The position numbers and the translations under genes are program-made. From NCBI GenBank assembly GCA_013399695.1, contig VXAU01003708.1, positions 98,266-162,265 on the forward strand: a stretch of DNA of 64,000 nucleotides, written 5' to 3'. The stretch's first letter is position 1, and each line of letters begins with the position of its first letter. Under the pieces are notes generated by a model, which saw only the letters and a program-made list of their open reading frames with translations, searched no databases and was not told the origin of the DNA. The DNA is from Formicarius rufipectus. Its lineage: Eukaryota; Chordata; Aves; Passeriformes; Formicariidae. Below, in pieces: positions 46,708 through 60,220 of this stretch.

Positions 46708-46963
46708 GGGCTGCTCCGTCGAGAAGAACAAGCCCCGCGTCCCGCCCGGCTCCAGCTCAAACGCCGGGCATGAGGGCAGCCTGGCTTTCTGCGGCGGGCA
46801 GGGGTGTTGCACGGAGCCAGGGTCAAGCCTTCAAACAAACTCCTCTTTCACGGCGCTTCCTGGGCAGATTCCCAGGCATGCCCCGGCGCCGGACGCCCAG
46901 CCAGCGGCTGCAGTAGCTCAGCCCTACCAGCAGCTCACACAGCAGCCTTGTCCTTCTTAGCGG

Positions 46964-46974
46964 CTTATATAAAG
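46964..46974 (-). promoter_or_regulatory. TATA-like element upstream of FRMD4B exon 1
   Basis: Read on the minus strand this is CTTTATATAAG, which contains TATATAAG, a full match to the TATA consensus. Because the core is nearly palindromic, the plus strand also reads TATATAAAG. A start about 30 bases downstream on the minus strand would give a 5' UTR of roughly 230 nt before the MASVF start codon. Whether it is used is unknown. CpG-island promoters often lack a functional TATA box, so this could be chance. Confidence 0.35.
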
Positions 46975-47319
46975 CCCTGTTAAGCTCCAGTAGCTACCAC
47001 TATGTTTTCTAATTAAATTTTAACCCCTTTTGCCGTATGCCCCCCCCTCTGAGGCGCTGCGGGAGGAGGAGGATGCCGCACACCCGTGAGCGGGGCAGGC
47101 GCTCCGAGCACACAGCCCGAGCTGTCCTGCCCCCGACACCTTATCTGCCAGGCAGCGAACAAAGCTGTCAGCGTTTTCTCCCGGCTGAGCCCGTGCTCAA
47201 ATAATGCACTAGGAATCCTACTTGGAAAAAAAAAAAAAGGCATCTCGGGGAGCCAGCCGGTGGAGGAAAGAGGGGAAATAGAAAGATGAAAAGGGCTCAG
47301 AATAGTCCTGCTGAAACAG

Positions 47320-47503
47320 AATCGTAGAATACCTTGGAAAGCACCTTGAAGAACATCCAGGTGCAACCTCCTGCCGCAGGGAGGGACATCTTCCACCAGA
47401 CCAGGTTGCTCTAACCTGGCTTTGAACACCTCCAGGGATGGGGCAGCCACAACCTCTCTGGGCAACCTGTGCCAGGGTCTCCCCACCCTCGCAGTGAAGT
47501 AGA
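47320..47503 (-). repeat. CR1 LINE 3' end fragment
   Basis: The plus strand shows the reverse-complement order AATCGTAGAATACCTTGGAA, AGGGACATCTTCCACCAGAC, CAGGTTGCTCTAACCTGGC, TTTGAACACCTCCAGGGATGG, CAGCCACAACCTCTCTGGGC and AACCTGTGCCAGGGTCTC, typical of avian CR1. It lies within 0.7 kb upstream of FRMD4B exon 1, just outside the CpG island, in the same orientation as the gene. Confidence 0.93.
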
Positions 47504-49300
47504 TGCACTAACTTCTCTTCCCGCTCGTATTGTGGTAAATACCTACAGCTCAGAGCCGTCTCTGTTCAACACTTCCCTCCTGGCTGTGGCATCATATGGG
47601 TTAAACACTCAACACCTGCTAAAGAGATGGTTTTGCTCTACTCTCAAATGAACTCCATTAACACAGCACTTGCTGCATGGAAAAAAAAAAACCAAACACC
47701 AACAACCACCAAAGCTGCACATTCTAGCTGAGCTCTTTGAAAACAGCCCACAGCAAATAAACACTAAAATAATAACCCACAAGGGACTCCAGCCTTGCCT
47801 CAAGTCATTTTAAAATTAAGCAGCACCCTGCCCTTCTGGGGTTTAAACTGTTTAATGCTGCCAAGCTGCACCTTCCACTTGTGAGCTCTTTCCTAAGGGA
47901 GGGTGGAAGTCAAAAGGTGATTAATCTTTTTAAGACCCCCCCCCCTCAGAGGATTTGACACTTGCTAAAGCTTTTCGGGACAGAAGCTGTGGGGAGACCA
48001 GCAAGATGCTGGTGGTAGCATGTGGATGAAACTATTCAAAGATCACATTTTTGGCTAAAAACATCAGCAATACCAACCTGTAAGAGTAAACTCTGTTGTG
48101 CAATGAAATGAGTGGAAAGGGGTAGGAACAGCTTGTATAAAGGCTGGATGGGAGAGGTAAGTCCCACATCACTCCTGGCACTGCTTCCCCAAGGGCACTG
48201 CCTGCCTGTCCCAAATGCTCCACAAGGGAGGAAGACACCTGCATGCCTGTAGCACAGTGCAAGTATTCACAAATCCTATTTCATTCCTTATTAATCAACC
48301 TCCTCCGTATTGCAGGAGCTGATGCTCATGCACAGTGAGCTCCGGTGTCAGAGCTGGGGTGATGTAATCCTGCAGACACATGACTGCCTGCTTCAGACAG
48401 GCTTTGGACCTGTGTGCCCAAGATCACACTTTTTCCTCTCATGCATAACAGAGCAAAAGCAGCACTGCTCCCCTGGTTCTGGGATCCCTTGGCTATGCTG
48501 TTCCCATAGAGTTTCAATCCTTCCACGCTGTCTCCTTTAACATGGGGAAAACAACAGCTATATTTCAAATATTATTAGAAGCTGTTACAAAGTGAGCTGG
48601 TGCAGAGAAGGATATGGCTTCTTAGAAGAAGAAATAAAGATCTGGGCTCTACATTGAAATTCAGCACCAATATTCCTACCCCAAGGATTTTATCACCTTT
48701 TGGAATTACTTAGGAGCCTGTAGCCACAAGGAGATCCTACTCTGACACGGCCCAGCACTGTTCTGTGTTTAGAGGATTCTGACATCAACACACATGTACT
48801 AAATGGCACACATTTCCATCTTCCACTGGAAGAGAGCAGTGACAAATATCCATGGGGTTATTCCACTAACCTAAGGCAACACCAGCACCAGGTTTGGGAG
48901 CAGAAGGTTGCCATTCCCTCACACAACAGTGATTTAGAGAGGAACCAGTCAGGAAAATCTCCAACAGCATCTGTGCACTGTGGTCAAGTTGAAGTCAAGT
49001 TTAAACACAGGTTTGGGTTTTTTTTAATATAAAAATACAAATGTTAAAGTTCCATTTCTAGAAGAAAAGGAGCTTTGTATATGAAGAAACAGTACAGGGA
49101 ACAGCCCTATCCTGTGCCAGGAAAATTCAACCAGCTCAGTAGGAAAACTTTACATGCTTCTGCACTGGGCCTGCTTGTCCTCAGTGCCTTTTTCATTTGC
49201 CTTCTCCCCCCGCCCACCTCCCCCCTCACCCCATCACTTAACTGGACTGAAAAATAAAGATGATGATTTTTTCTCTAATAGAGCACAAGGAACTCCTGCA

Positions 49301-49362
49301 GGGGTGTTTTTTTTGTGGTTTGGGGTGGGGTTTTTGTTTTGTTGGGTGGTTTGGTTTTTTTG
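49301..49362. repeat. G/T-rich low-complexity tract
   Basis: About 60 bases on the plus strand are almost pure G and T (GGGGTGTTTTTTTTGTGG, then GGGGTGGGGTTTTTG). It resembles the tract at 7587-7766 in style. No gene runs through it. Confidence 0.8.
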
Positions 49363-52300
49363 CAATTGTCTGTGATCCATAGTATCTTTAAATTGAAGCT
49401 ACATGTTCTGCACAGTTGTACTTTATGCTTCATAAGTTACCGTGAACCTGAGTGACAGCCTCGGAAGGCAGAGCCATATGTACTCAATCCTTCCCTCCTC
49501 AGTAGTCCAAGCTGCTTTACCCACAACATCCCCATTACCCTGTCCAGGCTTTATGCTCCTATAATAAAGTTACAACTCCACGTGTAGGTTAGAGCAAAGC
49601 AAGAACCTTTTCCCCACCCTTACTTAGAGAACAAGGACTTAAAGACCAGTTTCATGAATAGAAACTTCACACATCTGTCATTCCCTTCAGCAGATGATGT
49701 AGGTGATGAAAAATATGAATCAATTGATTGTAGATGTCTTCTCTGCTGACCCAAGTACATGAGTGCACTGCCCCTTGAGCATGGACAGCATTGAGCACCC
49801 ACACAACAAAAAAGAGCAAAGAAAGCTTATGATGCAAAGTGCAGCTAAATGCAATTTAGGATCATTTTGGTGGGTTTCATATGCAGCTGATGAATTACCC
49901 ATTCACATCAATCTTAGTCTTCTATTGACTTTCACTTTTGGAACCTGATTGCAAGTGGGTTAATTTGAAATACCTAAATAATGTCCAAGCTCCTTAGATA
50001 CAGAACAGAGGTCACAAAATTCAGCAAAGAAAAGCCAGCAGCACAGGTACCCCCAGATGGTTTCCAAAGGCTATAATATCCAGATTTGTATTCTGTGAGG
50101 AAAAGAAGGGGAAGAGAGAGATATCTCAGAAAAGGTCTTTGTAGATATATGTAGCACTGTCAAGGGAACACAAGAGGCAGCTACTGCAGATCTATTTGAT
50201 GTACAGTCATGTGAACAACACAGGATAAGAAATCCTTGCTGATAAGGAATAAGCCTACACAACAGGGATCTAAGGAGAATGGCTCTTTAAAAGGCAACAG
50301 AGAACTTGATGTATGGCAGATTTGTGCTTTTCCTTCTATTATTGATTGTAGATTGGGAATAATGAGTATTAAAAAGAACCAAGGTTTGCTACCAACATAA
50401 TAGGAAAAGATGATTCCAAGTGGATTTTCAGGCTTCCTCGCATGTTACCTTCTGTGCCAAAATGAACAGAATGAGGTTTAGCTGAATTGCTGCTCCTCTT
50501 TTCAAAGTCACTTGTATGAAGTTCACATGAATAAAGAACTCATCTACCTGTGAGGCCAGAGGACAAGGGCATCAATCTTCTTTAAAATCTACAAAGCAGT
50601 ATTACTCCTAGATACAGCTTTTGATTAGACATACAGAAAAGGACACACACACAGAGTCCCTAGTGATAGCTTTGATCATTTTTGGTCTCTGAACCTTCAA
50701 CAATAAAAAGTGAGTTATTGTGCAGATGCATAAAATGCCTAATTCTACAAGCCAGCAGATGTCTGTCCTGATCTATGGTGTAAAACACGCTTTAATCCAT
50801 GATTTGTACCCATATATCAACTAAATGATTGCAACCAATATGCATAATGTTCTGCAGCAAAGCAGTAAAGTTCAGGGAAGACAACAGCAAAAACCAAAAC
50901 CAAGAGCCCTCACAAGGTTATGAGAGGCAGTTCTGTTTCGTGGCACACATCACTGTTGACATCTGATGTTACCTCAGCTCCAAGGACTCAAACCCTCACG
51001 CTCCAATACCCTGGGGTGGGCTCAGGATGATCATTCCTTGAGGTCCCTGCTAGGACACAAGAGCACGTGGTACCACACTGTCCCCTGAATTCCCAGCAGT
51101 CTCACCCCTCACCCTGCTTCACCCAGACATGTTTCTCCTTTCTGTTCAAGTCTGTGTGCAGATTAACATCACCTTCCCATTTTGCTCAAGTTAGGAGCCA
51201 ACAGCACTCTATTCCATCACCTTTAAAAATAAATTTAAAAACTGCTCAAAGGTGCTGTTTTATAGGAGGTTTCATGAGCATGAACAACAGGATTACTTGG
51301 GAATTAGGACTTTCTCAGACAATACTGAAGCTGCATATCCCCTACAACTTTATTTTTTAAATTCCTGTCATGAACCAAGCCTGTCAAGCCATGAGCATTA
51401 ATGCAATTAACCCCAAATAAAGATGAAGTGACTTCTCAAAATCATTTTTGCTACACTCTAGCCCTTAATTACCAACTTAAAGATAAAGTGAAATTCAGAC
51501 ATCAGGCACCCCTCTCTTTGATGTTCAAACCTCTCAGTACATAAGATGCTTAAGCAGCAGCACCAGTGCAGAGGATAAGCCTGTAATCCAACCTGCCCTG
51601 ATCAAGGGCTTTTGAAGCAAGATTCAACATCTGGTAAAAGGTGTTTGCAAACCAATTTGGTTATTTGAGATTATTGGGAGGGAAAAAACCCTATTCAATC
51701 CTTTGTATTAGCACAAATTTGGGGCCTCTCAGAAATAAGTCCACACTTTCACAAAGATTTATTTACTGTCATTCACATTATCAAACTTCAATTTAGAAAG
51801 CTTGCAGTTAAATCTGCACGTAGGGCCATGCCACTCTCCCTTAATGCTAACAACAGCATCCAATGTAGGTTTTGGACATTTTTTCAGATGCTAGATGAGG
51901 AATTTTGATACCCAGATTTTGTCCACTGAGCTGCACCTAACTGAATTATGTAGCTGAAAGCCACAACTACACCCAGAATTATCCATGGCTGCAGAGGGAG
52001 AGTTTATTGCCTCCTCTCTGGGTAAGGCACAGCCCCTGAAAATTTTATTTAGCAGCAGCCTTACATACTCCTAAATGAGGTGACGTCTTCCCTCCTCTCA
52101 GAGAGCCTAGGCTGTACTATATTGCTTTGCATTAATGATATAAACATAACACCGTGACAGACAAACACATTTTTAAAGATGAACAGCTGCTGTGCCAGAA
52201 ACATGAATTTCCTGCAGTCTGGATCCCATGGTAAACTAATTAGCACTTCACATCAGAAAAGAAGCGCCACTGTCTTTTAACTTTATAAATGATTAAACAG

Positions 52301-55300
52301 CTGCTGTCTGATTCCCCCAAAAGCAGATCTCATACCTGCCATACCTCAAACTACAAAATCAGGTCAGGTTCAAAACAAGTGGCAGATGCTCCAGTTTCAC
52401 AAGTCAGGGTTTATCATCTTTCACTACCACGCTATCACCGTCAGAACACGTCACCCAGTTCCTACAACACAACTCCAGTTCCTTCAGAGCCCCGTGGCCA
52501 GTGCAGCAGGGCTGTAATTTGGCACAGCTCCACTGGTTTCAGTGAAACCTCACGTGTCCAAACACATATAATCAGGTGAGGCTGTTCAAGGAGTCTACGT
52601 GCCATTTGGCAGCAGGGAGCACGACTTCTAATGCAGGTCACTATTAACATATACCTACATGCAAATTGTATGTAGATTTGTATATACACATTTCTAAGGT
52701 GGTACAAGTTTGCAGCCTCAGAAAGTCAGTTTGCACCAAAAAGATTAGTAATAAAGGGAAACATCATCCCAGACTCACAGGGAAAGGAGGATGAAAAAAT
52801 GTGAGAAAACAATTGATCTCCATCTGAAAGAGGATTTGTTTGTCTCACAGTCTGTGAATGTTCTCAAGCTACACCTTTATGCCCTTTCTCAGCAGCATGA
52901 GTGATGGCCAGTGGAGCAGGTTGGAGACCAGCAGGAAGGCTGACTTCCACCCAGTCACCAGCTCCCTGGGCTCAGAGACCCACCCCAGAGACACAGCACA
53001 GCAGGTCAGGATATGACACTGCCATCCCTGCTCCAGGATGGAGCAGGAGCCTGGAAAACCATCCTCTTATTCTCTGCTTGATGGGAAGGGCTTCCTCCTC
53101 AAGGAAAGCTCCATCAGGAGGGGAGTCACCACTAGTGACATGGGAAGTCATCCTGCACTCCGTGCTACTCCCAAGTCACATCTGGAGGAAACAAGGGATC
53201 AAAGAGCCCAGGGTGGAAACACGGGGCATCCTCAGAGCTGCAGAGACTGTGGCACAGCTGGGACCTTCCCAGAGAAGGGCTGTGCCCAGAGCCTCTCTGC
53301 AACAGAGCTGCTGGAGGAAATGCTTCACACTCCCACCAGCCCCCTGTGACAGAGGCGCACACCCCAACCCCCAGCTCAGGGCATCTCTCTGGGAAGCACC
53401 CATGGGAAGTGATGGCACAGGGAGAGGGGCTGTGGTTGCCTTTGGAAGCTGTGGCAGGAAAAGCAATTTCTCTCCAATCTGCTGATTTCACCCCCCTGCT
53501 TCCCAAAGAGTGCCCAGCCCTGCAGCAGGTCACTCTCACTACCATCCAGGTTGTGCCATGTCTCCTACCCCGATAGCCAGTTCTCAGACATGGTCCCCAA
53601 CCCTGAGAGGGGACAAGAATCCTCCAAAGAGAGGGGTGAGACCCTGCAGAGCAACGGGACACACCATAAAAATAAATGATAATAATGGACAGACCCACAT
53701 TTTCCCTTACACCTGCACCCTGCAGCGTTGTACCTCGACCTCCTCCAAACTGGCAAGGGAACAATAAAGTGCCCAAAACACTTACCATCCTACTTTTGGA
53801 GGAAAAACTGTAATAGCTCCTGTGCACTGCCACATCACGCTGACAAAACTTCTACTTCATGCCCAAATATTCAGGTGGGTCAGCATAGTTCCCTCTACCT
53901 CCTACCCAGACCTGCTGCAGCAGCTTCCCAGCAGGTCGAAGCAGTGCCACATCCCTCTCTTGAGGTTTGACATTCCTCTTGTCCATCCAAGCCATGAAAT
54001 GCTTCGGGGTCTTATCAGAGGAGTGGCAGGTTCAAAGCCTGGAGGATGAAGGGGTTGGAGTTCCAGGCAGGGAGTCACATCCAGCCCCACCGGTTTGTCC
54101 CACACTTCCCTGGCAGCAGGAGGATTTCTTCCCTGGCTCTGCTGACTGGTCACTCAGATGGACACTGTGCTACCTGACAGGCACCAAAACCTGCTCAGCT
54201 TCCCTGGGGCACTGAGCCACAATGGGTGTTGGCATCACCCTGTTAATGCCCCAGACAGAAAGGGGGCAGCGTCTCCTTCATTTGGAGTCGTCAAGGAGGA
54301 TTAAAGGGAGCCTGAAGAAGCCGGGTAATTACTTTTCGATGAAGTATTTCACAGTGGATAGAAGTACGTGAGAAGCATGAGCTGCCCCAGCTTTATGATT
54401 ATTTTATAGCTTCATTAATCTGTGGCAAATGGGGTAGAATTACTACATAACCTAAAAGCTGGGCAGAGATCTACTGCACTGTAAGAGGAAGCATAAATGA
54501 GATAGTAAAGTTTCAGCATTTCATGTGATATATATGAGGGCATATACATATGAAGACAAAAATAACAACCCAAACCTATCAGTCTCCTGACAAGAATCTT
54601 TGAAAGAGTGAGAATAAGTGATGTCTAACTCATAATTATATCCTCAGTGCATTCATTCTCTCAGGATGAGTAACTCAGGATGCTGTAGCCTCCAGAAAAA
54701 TCATGACTCAGAGCAATGCTCTGCCCTTGATTAGACTTTATGGGTTATGCCCAGCCTAGGAAAGGTGTACACCCAGGGAAGGGTTTGCCCTTCCCTATGT
54801 TCTCAGATGACAGAGTTCAGATCACCGAATCCCAACAAATATCAACCAAGACATCATCTTGGATGCCTTTATGCTTCTTCTCCCTATCCCCAGACCACAA
54901 ATGCAGCAGAGCAGGATTCATTTCTGTGTCCATTCAGTATTCGGTACAGCAGAGTATCAATACTACTGCAAGCTTTCCATCAAAATCCTTATTTAAAGTA
55001 ACTCCTCCCTATGGTCACTGGTCAGCAGAGGCTGGCAGGGATGAAGGCAGCAGCACACCACAGGCAGCTGATGCTCCCCCAAGGTTGCCAGCACTCACTT
55101 CATCTCCCCCAGGCCAGACCACCAGCATTCAAGCCCCACCATTCTGGCATGTTCAGGGAATGGTCCAGCAGACACTTTAATCTGGGACTTGATCCTTCAG
55201 AACCTGAAGTCAACAGATCTCGTTGCACCTGCTATAGCTGAGCTCAGTTCAGAGCCTGTTGAGGCAGAGCAATGCATTTTCCCAGACAATGTTTGCCAAG

Positions 55301-58300
55301 GGAGAATCACAAACCAGGAGAGAGAGACAGCATTGGTAAATAGAAGAGGCAAAAAGAAATTGGTACTGTAAATCTATGTAATAAATTGCCAGCGCTCCTG
55401 GTGTGACAGAGAGATGTGTTTTGCCAACACAGGTCAGGTGCAACTGCACTTCTCAAGCTAGGAAGCAAAAAAAACATCATTTCACAATGTATCATATGTT
55501 GCTACAGCAATTAGTGCCTCATTATACTAACAAAGTACCTGTACAGTGCTCATTTGCCAGCTCTGAACAAATAAATGGGCAATAACCATCTAGAATTTGA
55601 TGAAAGGAGGCAGGTCAGTATGTTTTGTTGTTAGGCCAGAGGAGCTCTGGTGTAAAGCACTCCTTGAAGGTGACCTCGGGTTCTGGGTGTTTGGCTGTGG
55701 AGAAGAAAACAAGCTGAGCAGCTTGTGGCATTTTCCCAAGCAGGGGTCACATCACAGGCGTGGGGCACAAGAAGCAGCTGAGCCAAAGGAGGAGAACGAG
55801 CAGCCACTGAAAGGATGCTTTCATCCTCACAAGGCCTCCAAAACAAACAAGCAGCACGCCATGGGCTTGATCCAAAGCCCATTGAAATTGATGGAAAGCC
55901 TCCAGCTGCCCTCAATAGGCTCATGGTGAGGCCGGGAATTCCATGGGAGCTCCACACGCTGCCCCACCAACACACCAGCCCCAACTGGGACTCTTCACCA
56001 TCGCCTCTCAGCTCCTCCTGCCACTGCTCACTTCTACTTCCCTTGGCCCCAGCAGGCATTTTGCAATCATTAACTACTCAAGCCATCCAAAACTATTAAA
56101 TATATATCTATAAATAGATCTTTTTTTTCCCTACCTGGCCCCAGGAATACAGGAATGTATATTCCCCATGAACCAATCACCCATGTAGTTGTTGCCCACG
56201 AGACCTGCACCAAAAACCTGAACCACAACTTTTCTCTGTGCTTCATCAGGTCCCCTCTGAAGCCACCACACAGGTCAGTCCTCCACCAGTTGCCAGCCTT
56301 GTATTTGCCCTGAAGCTTTCAGCAGTTGGACAAGAAATCCATGCTGATACTATAGAAATTCAAAGTTCCTCTCACCAAGAAAGATGGGTCAAGTTAAGAC
56401 AACATGTATTTTGCACACTCAAGCTGAGCAAAGCTCCTCTAAAAGCAAAGAGCTTCCCTCCAGTTTCCCCCTCCTTTTAAAAAAAAAAGCAGCAAGAGAA
56501 AGGCCTAATGCCAGCAGGGTGGGAGCAGTGACGTTGGGAAATGTCAGGAACACAAACAATGGGAAAGGAAGAGGGAGGGAAAGACAGAGGGGATGGCTGG
56601 CATGGTCACAGTGGTGTGGCCTCCGCTGAGTCAGCCGTACAGGTCAGCAGGACCTCACCCCTTCAGGATGCAGGTGTCAGGCACAGAGTGCTGTCCCCAC
56701 CAGGTGAGGTTTACCCACATCTCACAGCCCCCCCAGACACGTGTGGGGCACAGCACCAGGGCCCAGTTCTCCTCTTGCCAGCACATCTGTCCCCACAGCT
56801 GGCGGCCATGGTCAGATCCAGCAGGTAAAGCCGTGCAACTCCTTAGCCTGGTACCTGCAGAGGGTGAGGACATGGGTGCAGTGGGGGTGGTGCATCCCAG
56901 CTCACTACTCAGAGTACCTCATTTTATAGTTGTCTGGGGAAAACAAGAGGGGAGAGGTGATGGCAAAACAGGAGAGTGAACTTCACTAAAGAGTTTTTGA
57001 TAAAACACACTGGTACAACAACATAGTTTGGATCCAGTGTTTTGTTCTGGTTTTTAACTCGTTTAAACTTTTCCCTCTTCACATTGACAGAGAAGGAAGC
57101 AGAACAGATATTCTGGAAGTGGGGCTTTTCCCAGCCAGGCTTCCCACAGTTTCTTAATTTCTCCTTCTGGTCATCCTGCAGCAGCATGAACTCCCCAATG
57201 GGGGTCAATCTGAGACTATTCATATACTTTAAAAAGTTATTTGTGCTGTAATGGGCACAAATGAGAATTCAGCATTTGTTAACAATTATCCCAGGCAATA
57301 ACTTGAGTCTCCCCCTTGTACTTTAAATGGAAAAAATGCAGGAACTGAGTAGTACCGGTTGGCAAAGCTTATAAATAGATGGATAAGAGGGGCTGAAATG
57401 GCTTCCTAAGGAAAAATTCCCAATGCTTCCCAATTCCCACCCTCCTTAGGAAGTAGAGTAGGCTTGAAAACTGCCCCTTGCCATTATCAGAGCTGTGACT
57501 CAATCAGCATTTCATGGTCCTAATTAACGGGTATTTGTTTTCATGGGTGCGATTCCTCATTTGCCAAGACTTCAGAATAATAATGCATTTTCCCCTTCCT
57601 CCTTGGGGAGGACATGAGAGCTTAGCCAGGGAAAGGAAACCATTTGGAGCAGGAAGAGGATGCTTGGAAACAGAGCTGGAGTGCTCATATTAGGCCCATT
57701 CTGAGGTCAGAGGATCAAACTGACATTTAAAAAAAACAATCTGCTATTCTCATTCACATTAATGGGCAAAACTGTAGTACAAAAAGCCCTTTGCCTGTCT
57801 ATTTGAGCAGGTGGCTGTGTCCTGCCCAGCTGTTCCTGGAGGATGCTGCCCAGGAACCCTGCTCCCATCCTGTGCATGTGGTTGGAAGGGAAGGAGAGAG
57901 GGGACATCAAGCCCAGGGAAACCAAAGCACCTGGTCCTCTTCTTCCAGTTCTACCTGAAAAGGGAAAAAAAAAACCTTACAGCTCTTGCTGACTGGACCT
58001 TGCTACATCCAGTTACCTCCTGCCCCTTATACCTGTTCCTCAAGTCCTCGAAAAGCCACACAGGAACAGAGGGGCCAAACTTCCTTCTCCTTCCATGCAC
58101 CTGGCCCTCTCAGCATGGGACACTGGGAATTAGAGGATATCAGGTGGCTCATCAGATCCTGCCCCATCTTCGGCATCCACCAAAACCAAGGTCACCATAT
58201 AACTCTTGCTCCATCTTAATATATTTTTCAGGGAGGCAAACAAGGGTATTTGGGCCACAGTGGGGAAAAAAAAGCTTGGAGGAACTGTCAGAAATGGGTA

Positions 58301-60204
58301 GTAACTTTAGGGTGGGAAAAACTCGAGGACTAGGGTCTTGGAGGGGAAAAGAAAGTACAGCTGAAGGCTGAAAGTGGCTCCAGTTTCCCATAGGCTGCCT
58401 GCAGAGAATAACATTGCTCATTAGGGGCAGAGGTCAAGGGGACCCTACACAACCCTGTCCTTTCTACCCTCTCCGTGCACTAAGTGGCCCTGGCAGAACA
58501 TGGGGACACGTGTCCCTTCTGCACAAAGGTAACAAGCTCCTTCAGCACACAACTAACTCATTGCTAGGATTCACACAAATGGCAGGGGGAAAATAAATTC
58601 AGATTCAAAACCAAATCTAGTGGATGCTACATTTCTGAATCCTCAGGGAATTGAAAAAAAATTAGTTACCCATAACAAACGTTGTCCCCTCCCCTTTCTC
58701 CTGCTGATTGTTAAATAACCTCCCACCCCTGTCCCCAAGAACACAGCAGCCACTGCAAGACAATTCCTGTTTCTGTGTTGCTGAAGGAGGCATTGGCCTT
58801 ACAGCAGGTAAAATTGTAGCACAGCACCATCTGTTCCTCAATATGTTTGCTGCCAGCTTTTATCACAGGGATTTACTCTCATATCCTTTCCAAGGTACAG
58901 CTGAGCTGATGGGCAGAACATCAGTCATGAGACAAAGGGATCTATCAGGATCTATCACCTGCTCCCTGCATATGTGGGATATAATCAAAGGTGGGGGCAG
59001 ATCATTTATTTTCTGTCCTACAGCACAGGCTCACAGTGCCAGCTCTAGTGAATAGCCCCTGATGATGCTACACACATCCTTAAAATACTGCTGGAGATGG
59101 CACATTTTCCAGCTGTTTGTGCCTTATGCCAGAGCACGTTTAGATCAGCAATTTCTTTTTTAAATAGTCCAAGAGTTGCAAGTTTTTCCAATACGATAAA
59201 GTGGAAGGGGAGAAGGAGCCAACATTTCCACATCTTTATATTTAAATATAAAGGACTTGTACACAAGTACTTGTGAAAGCCTTAGACATTAGTCAGGCAA
59301 CTTCCAACTTCTGGTTTCAGGCAGATCTCAAACAGTAACCAAAGCACCAGGGAGCTCAGTACAGACCCCAAGGGTGACTTGTTTCAGTTGGTGCCCAGCC
59401 CCAGTGCTGGAGGAGCAGAGCCCTCCCAGTGCTCAGCTAAGGGTGGGCTGCTCCATCTGCAGCTCCCTTCTCTGAGTACAAAGCTAGTGCTGAAGAGCAG
59501 ACCTGGCAGGCAACAGAGCAAAACCCACACGCCAACTCAACCCAAATTCCTGCTCTTCTGCCTGTGGAGCAGCTGGTGGGGCTCTGTGCTCAGCAGTGCT
59601 GCCTGCTGCTGCCGCAGTAGCAAATGTGTTCAGCCTGTGAGGTTCTGGCACAGGTTCCAGCACCGGGCACAAGCCAGGGCAGCATTCCCAAACAGTTAAG
59701 CCTCCATCCCCTCAACACTCGTGGGTAGACACGTCCAAATGAATGCCTGACCCACCGGTCAGCCCAGCAACAGGAACCACAGCAGGAGCAGGTTTGCCAT
59801 GAGCCACACAAAGTAAACTTGGGAGAACCCTTTGAATAACCTTTGTGCCCAGTCACTTCTGATCAGAACTCCCAGGAACAGCCCCCCAACTCCTAAGGCA
59901 GTAACAGCCTTCCAGGCTCAGGCAACTTAACTTCTCAACTCCAAAGACGAGTTCCTCTCACCTGAGACTCAGGAGACTTGCACCTTCTGGAAGCGAAAGC
60001 TGCTTGCACCCCTCACCCTCTGCCACACGCCATAAGACTCCTTAACTCTGGATCTGGATACTCCACTCGGCCCCCTGACCTTGGCTTGGCTCTTCTGCAC
60101 AGCCTCTGCTCCGTGGGGCTGCTGCTGGCCACGCACCAGGGCACCCGAGCTGCTGGCTGGAGGCAGGGGAATTCCTGCAGCACCGGCACAAGGGGCCAAG
60201 CACC

Positions 60205-60220
60205 TCCCGGGCGCCCGGGA
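60205..60220. repeat. GC-rich 16-bp palindrome
   Basis: TCCCGGGCGCCCGGGA is a perfect palindrome. It sits in a local CpG-enriched patch of about 200 bases (60.04-60.25 kb) that also has AGAGCGCGCC just to its right. It could be part of a small regulatory island; nothing further is visible. Confidence 0.7.

Larger units (their letters stand above)
46350..47120. promoter_or_regulatory. FRMD4B: CpG island spanning FRMD4B exon 1 and its likely promoter
   Basis: CpG dinucleotides are far denser here than in the flanking sequence, for example GCCGCCTCGCCGCGG near 46.41 kb, the exon itself, GCCCCGGCGCCGGACGCC near 46.88 kb and GAGGCGCTGCGG near 47.05 kb. The block ends sharply on both sides in ordinary A/T-rich DNA. 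A CpG island over the first coding exon is the usual arrangement for a broadly used vertebrate promoter. The transcription start itself cannot be fixed from sequence alone. Confidence 0.75.

Noticed and set aside
46465..46812. Longer FRMD4B N-terminus starting at 46812
   Set aside because: The codon at 46810-46812 is GTG, not ATG. The first in-frame ATG after the upstream TGA (46831-46833) is the MASVF codon at 46705-46707.
53165..53833. 222-codon minus frame overlapping a 194-codon plus frame (52901-53485)
   Set aside because: Two long frames on opposite strands over the same bases point to a stop-poor GC-rich patch; neither has recognisable motifs or splice-bounded structure.
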